64,000 nt of DNA from an uncultured Collinsella sp. (GTDB lineage: Bacteria; Actinomycetota; Coriobacteriia; Coriobacteriales; Coriobacteriaceae). The position numbers and the translations under genes were made by a program. Numbering within the stretch: position 1 is the stretch's first letter; every line of letters begins with the position of its first letter. Below the pieces are notes generated by a model. That model saw only the letters and a list, made by a program, of their open reading frames with translations, had not been told where the DNA came from and did no database searches. Location of the stretch: assembly GCA_900757185.1 (NCBI GenBank), contig CAAEMX010000015.1, positions 1 to 64,000 of the forward strand. The letters are read 5' to 3'. Shown in pieces: positions 32,686 through 40,576 of the stretch.

Positions 32686-32702
32686 ACACCCCATGGGGGT
32701 AT
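32686..32702 (+). promoter_or_regulatory. CsoR-like copper operator
   Basis: ACACCCCATGGGGGTAT is a near-palindrome with the C-tract/G-tract layout of CsoR sites (ATACCCC...GGGGTAT). It lies 30 bp before the small heavy-metal protein gene. This suggests copper-induced expression; no csoR gene is in the window. Confidence 0.5.
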
Positions 32703-32731
32703 CTAGATAGTGCTACTTGAAAGGGGAACGC

Positions 32732-33115
32732 ATGAGTGACTTGCTCAACCCTGCAAACATCATCGTGCTGGCCGTCATTGCCGTCGGCATGTTTTTTGGA
32801 CTGCGTCGCATTGCCGCTTCGACACACGGGAAGAGTTGTTGCAGCGATGGCGCGAGCGGCAAGAAGGCCAAGAAGGTAGTGGTTGCGGATACCGATCCGT
32901 CTCACTACCCCTATAGCGATGAGCTGATTATCGGCGGCATGAGCTGTGACGGCTGCGCTCAGAACGTTGAGAATGCCCTCAATGCGCTGGACGGCGTGTG
33001 GGCAACGGTGACGTATGCGGACCACACGGCACGCGTGCGCTCTAAGCAGCCGATCGACCGCGGCGCTCTCGTGGCGGCCGTGAGAGATGCGGGTTACTAC
33101 GTTATGACGCTGTAG
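32732..33115 (+). CDS. Membrane-anchored HMA (CopZ-like) metal protein
   Basis: A 127-residue protein with an N-terminal membrane helix (about 7-24), a short linker with a CC pair, and a heavy-metal-associated domain from about 60 with the metal motif GMSCDGCAQNVE (CxxC at 72-75). It probably binds Cu(I) at the inner face of the membrane; a membrane-tethered CopZ is unusual, since CopZ is normally soluble and the domain normally part of CopA. ATG 32732 follows AAAGGGGA. A CsoR-like site is upstream, and the terminator seems to lie inside the opposite yolD-like gene. Confidence 0.83.
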   Translation: MSDLLNPANIIVLAVIAVGMFFGLRRIAASTHGKSCCSDGASGKKAKKVVVADTDPSHYPYSDELIIGGMSCDGCAQNVENALNALDGVWATVTYADHTARVRSKQPIDRGALVAAVRDAGYYVMTL

Positions 33116-33141
33116 GCCTTGCCTTGGATGCGCGTCCTTGT

Positions 33142-33567
33142 CTAGGCTCGTCCGCGTAGCTCAATGTCCTGGATGTCGTCGAAGTCGATGGCGATATCCC
33201 TGAGTTTGAGCAGCTTGAATGCGGGTAACACTTCGTCGAGAATGCCCGTGCGGCTACGATAGCCGTACATATCGTAATAGGTGACGCGCACCAGGTCGCC
33301 GCGTTTGAGGCCCTCGAGCTTTTTCGAAAGCTCGAGGGCTTTTTCTTCCGTGAGTTCGCATTTGGGCTCAACAGTGATCTCTTGTTTGCGCACGAGCTCG
33401 TAGTATCCCGTGAGGGCGGCAAAGGGCATAAACTGCGCGGCACGGCCGGCGCGGACGGAGCCGTTGGCGGTGAGCTTGGGGTCGGCGGATCGACGTCTTC
33501 CCTCGGGGTCCGCTAGACGTTCAAAAGGCGTCGGTGGCCGCATCGGCTGCTGTTGGGACTTAGGCAC
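33142..33567 (-). CDS. YolD-like protein
   Basis: A 141-residue protein with the YolD-family signature RAAQFMPFAALTGYYELVRKQE (positions 42-63). YolD proteins are typically paired with UvrX/DinB-type Y-family polymerases in Gram-positives. GTG 33567 is used, with an AGGAGGG site seven bases upstream; it overlaps the polymerase 3' end by 8 bp, so translation is coupled. The coding sequence also contains a perfect terminator for the opposite strand (33310-33344). Confidence 0.78.
   Translation of the reverse strand: MPKSQQQPMRPPTPFERLADPEGRRRSADPKLTANGSVRAGRAAQFMPFAALTGYYELVRKQEITVEPKCELTEEKALELSKKLEGLKRGDLVRVTYYDMYGYRSRTGILDEVLPAFKLLKLRDIAIDFDDIQDIELRGRA
33310..33344 (+). terminator. Intrinsic terminator inside the yolD-like gene
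   Basis: On the plus strand a perfect 13-bp stem (33310-33322 with 33327-33339) with a TTCG loop is followed by TTTTTC. It lies about 195 bp after the stop of the HMA gene and on its strand, so it can end that transcript. On the minus strand the same bases encode an LELSKKLEGLK segment of the YolD-like protein. Confidence 0.8.
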
Positions 33568-35065
33568 GATGCCCTCCTACCTGATCGTTGCGTTCGCGCG
33601 CGGTGGCGCCGGCGGTAAAGCTTAATCCCTTGACGAGCGCGTTCTTGCCGTACTTGCCCTTCACGGCCAGGACGGCGCGCGCCAGGTCGCGCTCGCGCTC
33701 ATCGGCCTTAACATCGCTGAACAGGTCGATAGTGGCAAATTCCTCGGGCATGAGGTTGCCAAATCCCAGGTTGATGCGCTTGACCGGTCGTTTGGGATCG
33801 ACAGCCTGCGCCCAGAGCTCATCGAAATAGCCCATGATCTTCTTAAACGAATTGGTACGCTCGGGCAGCTTTCGCGAGGCGTTAGAGTGCGCAAAGAGTG
33901 CGGTATAGCCACCGCGCGGTTTGCCGCCATGCTCTCCCACAAAGATGCCATCGATTGCCTGCGCTTCGCGCACCAGGCGACGCCGTTCGTCATCGCGCTG
34001 GACGGGCTTGGGCGCACGGGGCGCGAGCTCGGGGCCGGCGGTTGCGGTGGGTTCGATACTCGATGTGCTCGAGCGCAGGTGCCCGCATCCGTCCACATAC
34101 TGCGCTGTACCGCTGGCGTCGAGGCGGCGTATGTCGGCGCGTTCGCTCGCGTAGCCCACAAAGAGCGAGATGCTGTCACAGACCACGTGCTTATCGACCA
34201 AGTCTAAAACGGCGTTGTCGACCATCTCGCGCAAGACGGTATAGGCCTGTTCGTAGGCATAACCCTTCGAGAGCACCTGTCCTGTGGTGGTCGAAGTTGC
34301 TTGCGGGCGATAGGCTTGGATATCGGCGATGGTTGTCGGCTCGCGCCCGAAGGCATGGTCGATGAGATATTCGGCATTGACGCCGAGCTCGTCGTAAAGC
34401 AGGTTTTCGTCGAGCGCCGCGACGCCCATCAGATCGTAGATGCCGTATTTCTCGAGGCGGGCTGCCACGCCGGGACCGATGCCCCAGATATCGGTGATGG
34501 GACGATGGGGCCAGATCTCCTTGCGAAAGGTCTCGTCGTCGAGTATGCCGATGCGGCTGGGTGCGTGCTTGGCGGTAATGTCGAGCGCTACCTTGGCCTG
34601 GAATAGGTTGGGGCCGATGCCGACCGTTGCCGTGATGCCGGTGCGCCCCAGGACCTCGTCACGCAGCATACAGGCGAAGCCTTCAGCGTCGGTATGGTAG
34701 AGGTCCAGATAGGGCGTCACGTCGATAAAGCACTCATCGATGGAGTAGACGTGCACGTCCTGGGGGCTGACGTATTCCAGATAGATACCGTAGATTTTCG
34801 CCGACACCTCCATGTAATGCTGCATGCGCGGTACGGCCGTGATGTAGTCGATGCCATCGGGAATTTCGAACAGACGGCAGCGATTGTGTATCCCGAGGTC
34901 CTTCATAGCCTGTGTGATGGCGAGGCAGATGGTCGTGCGCCCGCGCGATTCGTCGGCAACGACCAGGTTGGTGGTGAGCGGATCGAGCCCACGGTCGACG
35001 CACTCGACGCTGGCATAAAACGTCTTGAGGTCGATGCAGATATAGGTGTGCTGCTCGTGCGTCAT
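33560..35065 (-). CDS. Y-family DNA polymerase (UmuC/UvrX type)
   Basis: A 501-residue translesion polymerase. The catalytic carboxylates sit in CIDLKTFYASVE (~10-21) and YSIDECFIDV; the helix-hairpin-helix ITDIWGIGPGVAARLEKYGI and little-finger domain follow. The length and a polar insert around residues 335-400 fit the UvrX/UmuC branch of Gram-positives rather than DinB (about 350-400). ATG 35065 has AAAGGA upstream. A LexA box lies 31 bp before it, so it should be SOS-induced together with the YolD-like gene. Confidence 0.92.
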   Translation of the reverse strand: MTHEQHTYICIDLKTFYASVECVDRGLDPLTTNLVVADESRGRTTICLAITQAMKDLGIHNRCRLFEIPDGIDYITAVPRMQHYMEVSAKIYGIYLEYVSPQDVHVYSIDECFIDVTPYLDLYHTDAEGFACMLRDEVLGRTGITATVGIGPNLFQAKVALDITAKHAPSRIGILDDETFRKEIWPHRPITDIWGIGPGVAARLEKYGIYDLMGVAALDENLLYDELGVNAEYLIDHAFGREPTTIADIQAYRPQATSTTTGQVLSKGYAYEQAYTVLREMVDNAVLDLVDKHVVCDSISLFVGYASERADIRRLDASGTAQYVDGCGHLRSSTSSIEPTATAGPELAPRAPKPVQRDDERRRLVREAQAIDGIFVGEHGGKPRGGYTALFAHSNASRKLPERTNSFKKIMGYFDELWAQAVDPKRPVKRINLGFGNLMPEEFATIDLFSDVKADERERDLARAVLAVKGKYGKNALVKGLSFTAGATARERNDQVGGHRA

Positions 35066-35095
35066 CCGTGTCCTTTCATCAAACACATGTTCTTA

Positions 35096-35111
35096 TCGAA
35101 TACCTGTTCGA
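35096..35111 (-). promoter_or_regulatory. LexA (SOS) box
   Basis: TCGAATACCTGTTCGA matches the actinobacterial LexA consensus TCGAAC-N4-GTTCGA with a single mismatch. It lies 31 bp upstream of the Y-family polymerase start. Confidence 0.82.
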
Positions 35112-35138
35112 TAATACCCGCTCATCCGGACATCGTCA

Positions 35139-35163
35139 AAACCTGTCAAAAAGGGACTGGTTT
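35139..35163. repeat. Hairpin, partial copy of the 35839 repeat
   Basis: AAACCTGTC pairs with GACTGGTTT with one T-T mismatch. The following bases (GGGACTGGTTTGTTTTGGTAG) resemble the left half of the inverted repeat at 35839-35902, so this may be a truncated member of the same family. Confidence 0.5.
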
Positions 35164-35303
35164 GTTTTGGTAGGTATGGTCGTGCGGCTGCATCGGGTTT
35201 TTAACGCAGCTCTAAAGAGTGCGAAACAGCTCGGAAAACCTCGCTTCGTAGCATGGGCCTAACGATTGATACCGCCTATACGCACGGAAAGGTTGTGGAA
35301 AAG

Positions 35304-35828
35304 ATGGTCAATTATGGGTTTGGTATGCCGACGCGCCTTGTTGCGGATGGAGACGTGGCTCGCTGGTGCGGACGATTGGTCGCTCACTACGGAGGCACCA
35401 AGGCGCTGGTTGTGCTGGGCGGTGACAAGCATACGCGCGATGAGCTTGTTTCGGCGGCACTCGGCTCGCTCGACCGGGCCCTGCTCGAACGCGTGCTCTT
35501 TCGCTGTGGCTCGGTTGGAGGCGACGGGGGAGACGAGCTGATCGACGAAGCCGTGGCCCTGGCGACCGACGAAGGCGTGGACTTTGTCCTGGCGATTGGC
35601 GATGCCGATACGGCGAGCTTTGCGCGTGAACTCGCTCGTTGCATGGCCGTGCTTGATGCCGGCGAGGACGGCTTTGTTCCCTACGGATGCATCGTCTCCG
35701 AGGGAAAAGTGCCCGCCGTTGTGGGTACCGGCGAGGTTCCCGTTTTTGCCATTATCGCGCCCGAACTGCTGGAGGGCATCGGGTCTCCTCTGCGTGAGTT
35801 ACTCGGTAGCGTCTGCGCCGCGGCCTAA
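35304..35828 (+). CDS. Truncated iron-alcohol-dehydrogenase-like protein
   Basis: A 174-residue protein (191 if ATG 35253 is used) that matches only the N-terminal nucleotide-binding half of group III Fe-alcohol dehydrogenases: NYGFGMPTRLVADG, KALVVLGGDKHTRDELV and ATDEGVDFVLAIGDADT. Full enzymes have about 380 residues and a C-terminal metal-binding domain, which is absent. The usual GGGS nucleotide motif is changed to GDADT. ATG 35304 fits the family start and has GGAAA upstream. It may be a decaying remnant or a reduced protein; it is not expected to be an active dehydrogenase. Confidence 0.6.
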   Translation: MVNYGFGMPTRLVADGDVARWCGRLVAHYGGTKALVVLGGDKHTRDELVSAALGSLDRALLERVLFRCGSVGGDGGDELIDEAVALATDEGVDFVLAIGDADTASFARELARCMAVLDAGEDGFVPYGCIVSEGKVPAVVGTGEVPVFAIIAPELLEGIGSPLRELLGSVCAAA

Positions 35829-35838
35829 TATTTGCCAT

Positions 35839-35902
35839 AAAAGGACGGGTTATTTTTGGTTGGTAAAGCGTTTGACCTGCCAAAATAAGCCTGTCCCTTT
35901 TT
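35839..35902. repeat. Inverted repeat before pgi
   Basis: An AAAAGGAC...TTATTTTTGG arm pairs with CCAAAATAAGCCTGTCCCTTTTT with a few gaps. The inner GTTTG...GCCAAAATAAG motif recurs in hairpin copy B at 27068. It ends in a T-run and could end transcription of the upstream fragment gene. Confidence 0.6.
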
Positions 35903-36027
35903 GATCGGTTGCCGTTTGGGGGCCGATTGGCAACGCTCGCTGATTGTAGTCTTGACCTGCGCTAGAATAGTGGCATCTGAATGTCCGGGCGCATGGAGGC
36001 GTGCGCCCGTATGCTGAGGAGGACTCT

Positions 36028-37722
36028 ATGGCAACTGTTGCCGCACCTATCGATGCTACGTCGACTGCCGCTTGGAAGGCACTCGAGGCTCATCAGGAGA
36101 AGCTCGAGGCCGAAGGTATCGACCTCAAGGCCTGGTTCGCCGCCGATGCCGAGCGCGTGAACAAGCTGAGCTTTGACGCCGGTGACCTGCACTTCGATCT
36201 GTCGAAGAACCTGGTGACCGATGAGACCGTCAAGCTGCTGTGCGATCTTGCCCGCGAGGTGAAGCTCGAGGAGCGCCGCGACGCCATGTTCTCCGGCGAG
36301 CATATTAACACCACCGAGGACCGCGCCGTCCTGCACACCGCGCTTCGCCGCCCGGCAACCGAGAAGGGTCAGCTCATCGTCGACGGCCAGGACGTCGTCG
36401 CCGACGTGCACGAGGTCCTCGACCGCATGTATGCCTTCGCCGAGCGCGTGCGCTCCGGTGAGTGGAAGGGCGTTACCGGCAAGAAGATCGAGCACCTGGT
36501 GTCCATCGGCATCGGCGGCTCCGATTTGGGCCCGGTCATGGCTTACGAGGCTCTGCGTCCCTATGCCGACGCCGGTATCGACTGCCGCTATATCTCCAAC
36601 ATCGACCCCAACGACCAGGCCGAGAAGCTTAAGGGCCTGGATCCCGAGACCACGCTCGTGATCATCGTCTCCAAGACCTTCACCACGCTCGAGACCCTCA
36701 CCAACGCCCGTGAGGTCAAGACCTGGATGCTCGAGCAGCTCAAGGCTCAGGGCGCCATCGACGGCTCCGATGAGCAGAACGCCGAGGCCGTGGCAAAGCA
36801 CTTCGTCGCCGTCTCCACCGCACTCGAGAAGGTTGAGGCCTTCGGTATCGACCCCGCCAACGCCTTCGGTTTCTGGAACTGGGTCGGCGGCCGCTATTCC
36901 GTCGACTCCGCCGTGGGCCTGTCGCTGATCGTCGTGCTCGGCCCCGAGCGCTTCCAGCAGTTCCTCGAGGGCTTCCACGCCATCGACGAGTACTTCTGCA
37001 ATACCCCGCTCGAGAACAACGCCGTCGCGCTGATGGGCCTGCTCAACGTCTGGTACGTCAACTTCTTCGGTTCCAAGAGCCACGCCGTACTGCCGTACTG
37101 CCAGTACCTGCACCGTTTCCCGGCCTACCTGCAGCAGCTCACCATGGAGTCCAACGGCAAGCACGTCCGCTGGGACGGCAGCGCCGTGACCTCCGACACC
37201 GGTGAGATCTTCTGGGGCGAGCCCGGCACCAACGGTCAGCACGCCTTCTACCAGTTGCTGCACCAGGGCACCGTGGTGGTCCCGGCCGACTTTATCGCTT
37301 TCGCCAACACTGCCAATCCCGCAACCGACAGCGGCCAGGATGTCCACGAGCTGTTCCTGGGCAACTTCCTGGCCCAGACCAAGGCGCTCGCCTTTGGTAA
37401 GACGGCCGATGAGGTGCGCGCCGAGGGCACGCCCGAGCAGATCGTCCCGGCCCGCTGCTTTGAGGGCAACCGTCCGACGACCTCGATCTTCGGCGACACG
37501 TTGACCCCGTTCGCGCTCGGCGAGCTCATCGCCCTGTACGAGCACATCACGTTTGTCGAGGGCACGGTCTGGGGCATCGACTCCTACGACCAGTGGGGCG
37601 TCGAGCTGGGCAAGCAGCTTGCCAAGCAGATCACCCCGGCCTTCCACGATGACGCCGCCAAGGCCGAGCAGGACGCTTCGACTCAGGCGCTTATCGAGTT
37701 CTATCGCGCGCATCGCAAGTAG
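36028..37722 (+). CDS. pgi: Glucose-6-phosphate isomerase
   Basis: A 564-residue glycolytic enzyme interconverting glucose-6-phosphate and fructose-6-phosphate. Signature segments include SIGIGGSDLGPVMAYEAL, FGFWNWVGGRYSVDSAVGLS, EPGTNGQHAFYQLLHQG and the C-terminal SYDQWGVELGKQLAK. The active-site Glu, His and Lys of these motifs are present. Length fits the long bacterial form. Codon bias is strong (almost only C- and G-ending preferred codons), in line with high expression. GAGGAGGA lies before ATG 36028. It has its own terminator. Confidence 0.97.
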   Translation: MATVAAPIDATSTAAWKALEAHQEKLEAEGIDLKAWFAADAERVNKLSFDAGDLHFDLSKNLVTDETVKLLCDLAREVKLEERRDAMFSGEHINTTEDRAVLHTALRRPATEKGQLIVDGQDVVADVHEVLDRMYAFAERVRSGEWKGVTGKKIEHLVSIGIGGSDLGPVMAYEALRPYADAGIDCRYISNIDPNDQAEKLKGLDPETTLVIIVSKTFTTLETLTNAREVKTWMLEQLKAQGAIDGSDEQNAEAVAKHFVAVSTALEKVEAFGIDPANAFGFWNWVGGRYSVDSAVGLSLIVVLGPERFQQFLEGFHAIDEYFCNTPLENNAVALMGLLNVWYVNFFGSKSHAVLPYCQYLHRFPAYLQQLTMESNGKHVRWDGSAVTSDTGEIFWGEPGTNGQHAFYQLLHQGTVVVPADFIAFANTANPATDSGQDVHELFLGNFLAQTKALAFGKTADEVRAEGTPEQIVPARCFEGNRPTTSIFGDTLTPFALGELIALYEHITFVEGTVWGIDSYDQWGVELGKQLAKQITPAFHDDAAKAEQDASTQALIEFYRAHRK

Positions 37723-37754
37723 TCGCTGCTGTTAACGCATCGCGTCTTATAGTC

Positions 37755-37790
37755 AGGGGCCCGTATCCTATCGGATGCGGGCCCCTTTGC
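37755..37790 (+). terminator. Terminator of pgi
   Basis: AGGGGCCCG-TATCC pairs with GGATG-CGGGCCCCT around a 4-base loop, followed by TTTGCTTTG. Confidence 0.85.
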
Positions 37791-37863
37791 TTTGCCGTGG
37801 TCCCGGGGCGCACGGCCTTTGTGGAACATCGCCGGGGCGCCGCGCGCTGCGAGAACCCTGCGC

Positions 37864-39159
37864 CTAGATCTCGGCCTCCGCATGGCCTCGCTGCGCCTCG
37901 GGCAGCTCCCCGTAGAGCGGATGGTCTTCGAGCCTAAAGCGTTCGACCTGCTCGGGGGCGCGACCGCGCACAAAGAGCCATGAGCGATCGATCGGCGTCG
38001 CCATAAGCGTGCTGGGCAATGCGTCGGCTCGGTCGGAAAACACTCGGGCGCTCTCGGGGTCTTGGAACGCCAGCACCAGATGCGCGTCGCAGTTGCCCAT
38101 GATGGAGCGTGCGCGTGCCTCGCCGTAGAGCGCATCGAGCTAATTGGTCGACTGCAGCAGCAGCGTTGCCCAGATGTTGCGACTTCGGATAATCGAGAGC
38201 ACGTTGTCGATTTGGGGAATCTGCAGGTTCGCGAAATCGTCGAGCATAAAGCGCACGGGCACGGGCAGGCTGCCGTCGGGCTGCTTGTCGGCCTCGCGCA
38301 TGAGACCCATAAACGCCTGCGTAATAAAGAGGCTGGTCAGTGGGTCGAGATTGCGGTCGATATCGCTCACGGTTACAAATAGGGCGCAAGGGGCGTGTCC
38401 CATGGAGGCGAAGTCCACCTGATGGCATTCCTGATAGAGCTGCGTCGCGCCGTCGAACCCCAGGCACATGACCTTTTCGGCGAGAATGCCGACGATGCTT
38501 GCGTGCATGCGCTCGGCGCTTTGCGTAATGGCGTAGCGACGCCAGAGCGAGAGGGCATAGCTTTGGGGGTCGGTCGTGATCAGGTCATCGAACAATCGGC
38601 CCGTGGCGCCGTCCTCCAGGTGCTCGATGAGCTTGATGACCGAGCAGATCGTCTGCTCGTCGGCGGGCAGCTGCTCTGTGACGTAGGCGATGAAGCACGA
38701 CAACAGGTTTGCTGCCGTATGATCCCAAAAAGGCTGGTTGTTGTCCTCGATGGGGCAGATTGCCTTTGCCACCGAGAGGATGTCCTGCTGGTTGGGCCTG
38801 CCGTCCGCCTTGCGGCGAATATGCCTCAGGGGGTTGTAGCCGCAGCGCTCGATGCCATGCGCAAGGACCGGGGCGTTGTTGAGGTCGGCAAAGTTGAGGC
38901 ATTGCACAGGGTAGCCGTGGGCCGCCAGCACGGGACCCACTTCGCGACAGATCGTGCCCTTGGTATCGAGCACGATATAGCTCGCGTTCATCTGCAGCAG
39001 GTTGGGCTTGAGGACGTTTCGGGTCTTGCCGGCTCCCGAAGGGCCGATCACGAGCATATTGTTGTTGAGACCCGTTTGGCGTGTATTGCACGAGAGCATA
39101 TGACCCTGCGCAAGGATGGCAGGGGCCGGGGCGTGCAGAGCTGCGTTGAGGTTAGACAT
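37864..39159 (-). pseudogene. VirD4/TraG coupling protein, interrupted by TAG
   Basis: The frame encodes a type IV coupling ATPase of conjugative or mobilisable elements: Walker A GPSGAGKTRN (~39-48), LDTKGTICREVGP, and Walker B MLDDFANLQIPQID (~306). It is stopped by TAG at 38140-38142 within the conserved QST-N-x-LDALYG segment. The same frame then continues for 91 codons with matching family sequence (GNCDAHLVLAFQDPESARVF, SWLFVRGRAPEQVE) to a second TAG at 37864. A CAG-to-TAG change explains the break. It has no N-terminal membrane segments, unlike VirD4. ATG 39159 overlaps the ClpP-like stop by 8 bp. Likely dead, unless the TAG is read through. Confidence 0.82.
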
Positions 39160-39655
39160 GAGCGGTCTCCTTGGTCGAGGTGAGGATGCTGTGGGCAAAG
39201 CCGAGCTCGACGGCGCGCTCGGCCGAAAGATATGTGTCCTTTGCCGTGAGCGTCTGTACGCGCTTGGCCGAAAGACCGCTGCGATCAGACAGGATTTGCG
39301 TCAGGGCCTTGCGGGTCCGCATGAGACGCCGGCTTGTTTCCTGGAGTGCTAGGGCCGAGCCCCCAGCTCCTTGCGGGATGAGCGGGTCGTGAATCATGAG
39401 TTCTGCATGGGGCGCCATGCGGCGCTCGTCGCCACCCATAAAGATGATGGCGCCCATAGAGGCCGCAAGCTCCAGGCAGACGGTGTGGATAGGGCACGGC
39501 GAGAGACGCATGGTGTCGTAGATGGCGAGGCCGGCGCGAACGTTCCCGCCGGGGCTGGAGACAAAGACGGTGATGGGGGCGGTGGGGTCGGCGGCTTCGA
39601 GTAGGCGGATCTGCTGGCACAGGTCATGCGCCATCGCACTGTTGATGTCGCCCAC
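39152..39655 (-). CDS. ClpP-like serine protease, N-terminus interrupted
   Basis: A 167-residue ClpP-family protease on a mobile-element remnant. The catalytic triad is intact: Ser66 (AASMGA), His89 (MIHDPL) and Asp140 (AKDTYLSAERAVELG). The only start left is GTG 39655, but the conserved first strand (LARRELSVVGDIN) begins nine codons upstream, after an in-frame TAG at 39680. That TAG also ends the upstream gene, which is in the same frame. The native protein was thus longer, perhaps fused to the upstream product. Not the housekeeping ClpP (no clpX/tig context). Confidence 0.68.
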   Translation of the reverse strand: MGDINSAMAHDLCQQIRLLEAADPTAPITVFVSSPGGNVRAGLAIYDTMRLSPCPIHTVCLELAASMGAIIFMGGDERRMAPHAELMIHDPLIPQGAGGSALALQETSRRLMRTRKALTQILSDRSGLSAKRVQTLTAKDTYLSAERAVELGFAHSILTSTKETAHV

Positions 39656-39679
39656 GACGGAAAGCTCGCGGCGGGCGAG

Positions 39680-40576
39680 CTATCGGGTTCGTCCGAGCCT
39701 GCGATCGAGCTCGGTTTCGGGACAGGCCGCCTGTTCGTGCGGCTCTCGGGTGTCAAGGGCTCCAAAGCGATGGAGCGTTGCGATGGGCGTGGTGTATGCG
39801 AGTCGTAGCTGATGCTCCACTGGGGCGCGTTCGCCGTTTGTGTAATGGGCCTTGTAGTACCGCACGATGCTGGCGTTCATTTCCTCGTCGTTGCGATGGC
39901 GCCCAAACTGGTGCCTGCAGGTCTCGATGATTTTTGCCACCGACTTGGGTGCCGTCGCGGGGACAAGGGCGAGATAGCCCTCGAACAGTTCGTTGATGCT
40001 CAGGAGGCACAATGTGTCGACCAAGGCTCTAACGGCTGCCTCATCGATGGAAAACTGCGCGGTCAACTGGTTATGGCGGTTGCGGTCGATAACGGTCGCA
40101 CGGGGCCTTGGGGTCTTCTGCCTCGCGGTGCCGGGCATTTGCATTTGCCGGGTCTGCGCATCGAGCTCGACGTTGCCGCGCTTGAGGTCGTTCAGCGGAA
40201 GGAACAATGCAGTGCACAGGGCGTCCCGCTTGATTTCGAGCTTGCAACGTTCGTCGGGTGTCCATTCGAGCTTGAGTTTCGTGTCGAGCGCCGTGAGCAT
40301 ATGGGCTAAGCAGCCCATAGTAAGGACGCGAGGCTCGTTATCTCGATTTGGGGCATAGGGATCTGTCAGCCTGCGAATGTTGGGATCGCCCATGATTTTG
40401 ATGCAGCGCTTCAGCAGTTGAGGCTTGCCGGCCAAGACCGTCGCGAGCGGCAGCGACGCGAAGTTCTCGATGGTTGCGGCGGCAAAGGCGGCGTCGTATT
40501 TGTTTGCGGGTGCTCGCTCAATGCGGGCATCCAGGACGCTTCCTTTATTGCCGTCTTCAATACGGTAGGTTGTCAT
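39680..40576 (-). CDS. Mobile-element protein of unknown function
   Basis: A 298-residue basic protein; I recognise no family. It is rich in Arg, Lys and Gln with a central linker (RQKTPRPRATVIDRNRHNQ) and few hydrophobic runs, so it is soluble and may bind nucleic acid. ATG 40576 has GGAGAAG upstream. It precedes the ClpP-like frame in the same reading frame, separated only by TAG 39680. A tRNA-type promoter at 40946-40918 points at it. It belongs to the element remnant with the coupling protein. Confidence 0.6.
   Translation of the reverse strand: MTTYRIEDGNKGSVLDARIERAPANKYDAAFAAATIENFASLPLATVLAGKPQLLKRCIKIMGDPNIRRLTDPYAPNRDNEPRVLTMGCLAHMLTALDTKLKLEWTPDERCKLEIKRDALCTALFLPLNDLKRGNVELDAQTRQMQMPGTARQKTPRPRATVIDRNRHNQLTAQFSIDEAAVRALVDTLCLLSINELFEGYLALVPATAPKSVAKIIETCRHQFGRHRNDEEMNASIVRYYKAHYTNGERAPVEHQLRLAYTTPIATLHRFGALDTREPHEQAACPETELDRRLGRTR

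Noticed and set aside
37864..40576. Reassignment of TAG to glutamine as the general code of the element
   Set aside because: The coupling-protein frame itself ends at a TAG (37864) where homology ends, and chromosomal genes also use TAG stops. Simple mutation is more likely; site-specific read-through remains only a possibility.
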